Assembly: GCA_024399135.1 (NCBI GenBank)
Contig: JAKSHY010000005.1
Span: 89,807 to 153,806, forward strand
Length of the DNA stretch: 64,000 bases
Source of the DNA: Lachnospiraceae bacterium
GTDB lineage: Bacteria; Bacillota; Clostridia; Lachnospirales; Lachnospiraceae
Reading direction: 5' to 3'
Position 1 is the first letter of the stretch. The number at the start of each line of letters is the position of its first letter. A model generated the notes under the pieces. It searched no databases. It had not been told where the DNA came from and saw only the letters and a program-made list of their open reading frames with translations. Positions 61,421 through 64,000 of this stretch are shown here, in pieces. A program made the position numbers and the translations under genes.

Positions 61421-61850
61421 ACAGCAATATTGTAAACGGTCCATCATTCACAAGAGATACTTTCATATCAGCTCCGAACTTTCCAGTCTGAACCTTAAAC
61501 CCAGCTTTTTTGCACTCATCTATAACATATTCATACAGTTCATTCGCAAGCGTTGGATTACCTGCTTTAGTAAATGATGGTCTATAGCCCTTCTTGCAGT
61601 CAGCATATAGCGTGAACTGTGAAATCAAAAGAAGTTCACCTGAAACATCCTTAAGTGAAAGATTAATCTTATCATTCTCATCATCAAATATTCTAAGACC
61701 TAACATTTTAGAGATAAGCTTATCTGCCACCTCTTTGGTATCATCCTCACCAACACCAATAAATACACAAAAGCCCTTATTAATTTCACCTATTACATTT
61801 CCATCAACTTTTACATTGGCTTCTAACACTCTTTGTATTACGAATTTCAT
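61419..61850 (-). CDS. dtd: D-aminoacyl-tRNA deacylase
   Basis: Hydrolyses D-aminoacyl-tRNAs and mischarged glycyl-tRNA-Ala. The 143-residue protein has [20 protein letters not shown], the catalytic [20 protein letters not shown] near residue 77, and the cross-subunit Gly-cisPro motif NDGPFTILL at its end. The last residues are slightly shorter than in homologues; the stop codon lies in a REP-like hairpin. It overlaps the CapA-like gene by 4 bp. Confidence 0.94.
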   Translation of the reverse strand: MKFVIQRVLEANVKVDGNVIGEINKGFCVFIGVGEDDTKEVADKLISKMLGLRIFDDENDKINLSLKDVSGELLLISQFTLYADCKKGYRPSFTKAGNPTLANELYEYVIDECKKAGFKVQTGKFGADMKVSLVNDGPFTILL

Positions 61851-63037
61851 CCTTCTTCTCCATTACTTTCATCTAACTGGTCTAAAATATACTTCTTCAC
61901 ATTTTCAAGCTTACTCTTTTTCCACTCACCCAAAGCTGCTTTTTGGGCAACAGGATATACAATCTGAAGATCCAGTGCTTCGCCTGGTACTCTTCCACTT
62001 CTTAATGGCTCCATGAAGTTCTCATACCATTCCTCAGCGCTAGTATCCTTATTGTATTGGTTCGGTTTCAAATATATCTGTTGCTTTTTAGTAGCTTCAA
62101 GGAAAGCTTTCGCTGATAATGGTTCAAGAAGCTTATATTCTTCCTCTGGCACATCACTAAATATAAGTGGCAGCTCCCCATTAACGACCCTTTCACTATT
62201 CCTGTCAATAAGTATTCCCATAGGTTCAAAAGAAAACCTATCATCATCAAACCTAATTTTTAGCAATACACCCTTTTCGGTATTATATTGCGCCCTTTGA
62301 TAATCAGTATCAAAAACAAAGTTACCAAGAGAATAGAAAATCGCCTTATTATCAAAAGTCTCATAATTCATTGGAACATGTGGATGATGTGAAACTACTA
62401 TATCTGCTCCCATATCTAGATAATCCATATATCTTTTTCTTGTATAACAATTAGGAAGCGATGTGAACTCTTCTCCACCATGAGCTACTACAACACACCA
62501 TCTGCATTTTGATTTTATTTCATCAATAACCGTCTTGATTGTCTCCATGTCACTCCAGCTAAGTGAACCAGGTATCTCTTCTGTTGCCTTCTTGCAGCCT
62601 CTTTGATATCCAACGCCAAAAAGTCCGATTCCTCCAGCCTCTTCTAAATAAACGGGAGTCGACGCTTCAAAAATATTCATACCTGCCCCGATAGTTTTCG
62701 CATTACACTTTAGTGCTTCATCAAGAGTATCCCTCATACCCTCTGCTCCAGCATCCATAATATGATTATTAGCAAGATTCCATATATCAGCACCAATCTT
62801 ATTTAAAAAAGTTGTAACAGCAGGATCCATACTATGCATAAGAGAAGCTACTGAATTGGCAGCCATCTTTTTATCCTGACTTGATAATGCTCCCTCAACA
62901 TTAGCAACAACATGATTTCCACTTTTCAAAAAATCAAGAACACTTGCATCAAGAAAATTATCATCTTCCCAACGCTTGTCCATATATTTATCAAAACCTA
63001 TATCACCTGTAAAAACTATTGATGTTTCACTAATCAT
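61847..63037 (-). CDS. CapA-family (poly-gamma-glutamate synthesis type) protein
   Basis: A 396-residue metallophosphatase-fold protein. CapA signatures are [13 protein letters not shown] near the start, NVEGALS near residue 48, [12 protein letters not shown] near 86, [14 protein letters not shown] near 177 and [14 protein letters not shown] near 216. No signal peptide is visible, unusual for capsule-anchoring members, so a cytoplasmic role is likely. Coupled by ATGA overlap with dtd. Confidence 0.87.
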   Translation of the reverse strand: MISETSIVFTGDIGFDKYMDKRWEDDNFLDASVLDFLKSGNHVVANVEGALSSQDKKMAANSVASLMHSMDPAVTTFLNKIGADIWNLANNHIMDAGAEGMRDTLDEALKCNAKTIGAGMNIFEASTPVYLEEAGGIGLFGVGYQRGCKKATEEIPGSLSWSDMETIKTVIDEIKSKCRWCVVVAHGGEEFTSLPNCYTRKRYMDYLDMGADIVVSHHPHVPMNYETFDNKAIFYSLGNFVFDTDYQRAQYNTEKGVLLKIRFDDDRFSFEPMGILIDRNSERVVNGELPLIFSDVPEEEYKLLEPLSAKAFLEATKKQQIYLKPNQYNKDTSAEEWYENFMEPLRSGRVPGEALDLQIVYPVAQKAALGEWKKSKLENVKKYILDQLDESNGEEG

Positions 63038-63073
63038 ATCTTTGTCCCTTTAGTTAATTATCTTAAAAATAAC

Positions 63074-63103
63074 TACTATTAACACTCAATAGTATGATAT
63101 CAT
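63074..63103. promoter_or_regulatory. Palindromes between divergent CapA-like and PilZ genes
   Basis: TACTATT-AACACTC-AATAGTA (63074-63094) is a perfect 7-7-7 inverted repeat and is followed at once by ATGATATCAT (63094-63103), a perfect palindrome. They sit in the only space between the two divergent starts, 37-60 bp from each. Operator function is a guess. Confidence 0.45.
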
Positions 63104-63162
63104 AACAAATAGATAAGTGCACAATGCATTTAGGGTTAAGGATTAAAAACAGGGGATTAAAT

Positions 63163-63567
63163 ATGAATCTAGATAGAAGAATATATGAAAGAGAACCAAT
63201 AAATCTCTCATGCAGTTTCTATGCTAAGCAGGATAGTGGCGAAAAGCAGGAATTCACTGGTATGCTAGCCAACATAAGTGAAGGTGGTATCGGAATATTC
63301 GTTCCTAAAAATTCTGAAGAAGACTACCAAAAAGCTTCCGAGGTACAGATAAATTCATTAATCAGTTTTCAGACCTTTGATGAATATAAACTGTTTAATG
63401 AAGAATATCATGAAATTATCGGAGCAGAAGTTAAGGTTATTCGCTTTGACCAGATTGAAGATGGACTCATTATTGGATGCGAATTTAAGACATTAACTCC
63501 TCAGTTGGAAAATTATATTAAAGATAAGAAACTTATTTCATTCATCACTAAATCAAAAAACTTCTAA
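63163..63567 (+). CDS. PilZ-domain protein
   Basis: A 134-residue soluble protein from ATG 63163 (MNLDRRIYEREPINLSCSFY), preceded by AGGGGAT with correct spacing; the frame's earlier start at 63124 lacks one. The cyclic-di-GMP contact elements RRIYER near the N-terminus and ANISEGGIGIFVP (the D/NxSxxG motif) near residue 38 are present, so binding of cyclic di-GMP is likely. Target process unknown. Convergent with the gene at 63642. Confidence 0.88.
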   Translation: MNLDRRIYEREPINLSCSFYAKQDSGEKQEFTGMLANISEGGIGIFVPKNSEEDYQKASEVQINSLISFQTFDEYKLFNEEYHEIIGAEVKVIRFDQIEDGLIIGCEFKTLTPQLENYIKDKKLISFITKSKNF

Positions 63568-63597
63568 ATAGCGAGAGTGCGAAGAAATGATAACAAA

Positions 63598-63629
63598 AAG
63601 GCGGCTTGGAATCTCTTCCAAACCGCCTT
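63598..63629 (-). terminator. Intrinsic terminator after the edge gene
   Basis: AAGGCGG and CCGCCTT, continued by TTGGA / TCCAA across one mismatch, with a small loop. On the minus strand it is followed by TTTTTG, 12 bp after the stop at 63642. It also stands just past the PilZ stop and may act in both directions. Confidence 0.85.
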
Positions 63630-63641
63630 GTCATTATGTTG

Positions 63642-64000
63642 CTATCTAAAATTTTTGAAAGCATCAGCTGAATACAATATATTCTTATCCTTAAAATATG
63701 GATCGTTTTCTGGGCAGTCATAATAAACACCATCAATTGTGTATCCACGATCACCCTCTTTAAGCGTCTGTTCCATATACTCAATTACGTCATATCCAAG
63801 TGGAGTAGGATGATATAAGATAAACATACAAAGCGCTACATTTGGACCCTTTTCAAAATAGCATCTCTTTATATCTCCATAATGTGGAATAGTTTCTGGT
63901 TTCGATAATGTAACTTTTTCTGGCTCAGGTTTTTGTTCTGGAGAAACCGCCTGTGTTTCAGAAGGTGTTACATTCTCCTGCTCGGCAGGTGATTCTGTAT
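63642..64000 (-). CDS. C-terminal part of a protein with a Pro/Glu-rich linker (cut by window edge)
   Basis: The minus-strand frame stays open to position 64000, so the ATG at 63827 is internal. The visible 118 residues begin with a Pro/Glu/Lys-rich linker (TESPAEQENVTPSETQAVSP, EQKPEPEK) and end in a compact domain with IKRCYFEKGPNVALCMFILY and GYTIDGVYYDCPENDPYFKD, closing YSADAFKNFR. The linker style suggests a secreted or membrane-anchored protein. Family not recognised. Confidence 0.75.
   Translation of the reverse strand, partial: TESPAEQENVTPSETQAVSPEQKPEPEKVTLSKPETIPHYGDIKRCYFEKGPNVALCMFILYHPTPLGYDVIEYMEQTLKEGDRGYTIDGVYYDCPENDPYFKDKNILYSADAFKNFR

Overview
The window reads as chromosomal core genome of a low-GC Firmicute, most likely family Lachnospiraceae; genus not decided. 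Pointers are a single-chain FGAM synthase (about 1270 aa), a catalytic plus regulatory pyrBI pair, a fused folB-folK, an infC gene starting at AUU behind a leader with an intrinsic terminator, and several small proteins of types I associate with clostridia (DUF6472-, DUF6142- and DUF6508-like). Nearly all genes lie on the minus strand in long, tightly packed operons; plus-strand exceptions are short. No rRNA, CRISPR array, prophage or intact insertion sequence was seen.

Layout, left to right. 1-7430 (minus): rimP-nusA-ylxQ-infB-rbfA-nrnA-truB-ribF, a translation/transcription operon lacking ylxR. 7500-14450 (minus): a small acidic protein, Maf, then a polyphosphate group (ppk1, a PHP phosphoesterase, a Ppx/GppA-HD protein) and a DUF815-type ATPase. 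14600-18850: a chemotaxis receptor, a plus-strand DUF5050-like/asparaginase pair, a 3' relic of a second chemotaxis receptor and a 57-aa cysteine-rich gene. 18900-22200 (minus): folate genes folC-folP-folBK and a PH-like protein. 22200-24450 (plus): nitroreductase and pyrBI. 24450-32060 (minus): a sodium/solute symporter, PepD, infC-rpmI-rplT with its leader, a lipoprotein, thrS and a SEC-C protein. 32500-38210 (minus): purL, a TetR regulator, a DUF6508-like protein and TcdA. 38327: tRNA-Trp. 38540-49820 (minus): purE-purM-purN-purD, a zinc-ribbon/HTH protein, an SH3 membrane protein, clpC, a conserved unknown, radA, an LCP protein and a secreted unknown. 49950-53720 (minus): apt, pyrE, two small membrane proteins and an M29-type aminopeptidase. 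53770-59750 (minus): a large zinc-ribbon membrane protein, an ABC exporter (one ATPase, two permeases) and a GntR regulator in a coupled run. 59750-64000: a 470-bp untranslated stretch, a HAD phosphatase, a PPOX-family protein, dtd, a CapA-like protein, a PilZ protein and the C-terminal part of a secreted or surface protein cut by the window edge.

Functionally the window serves translation, nucleotide supply (purine and pyrimidine genes, apt), folate synthesis, polyphosphate metabolism, proteolysis and repair (ClpC, RadA), and envelope functions. I did not find a clear-cut new defence or mobile system. The least ordinary items are the receptor relic beside ansA, the untracked 57-aa gene, two divergent promoters that appear to share one palindromic -35 hexamer, the infC attenuator with AUU start, the polyphosphate/PHP/DUF815 run, the zinc-ribbon ABC unit with in-gene tandem repeats, and a REP-like hairpin fused to the end of dtd.
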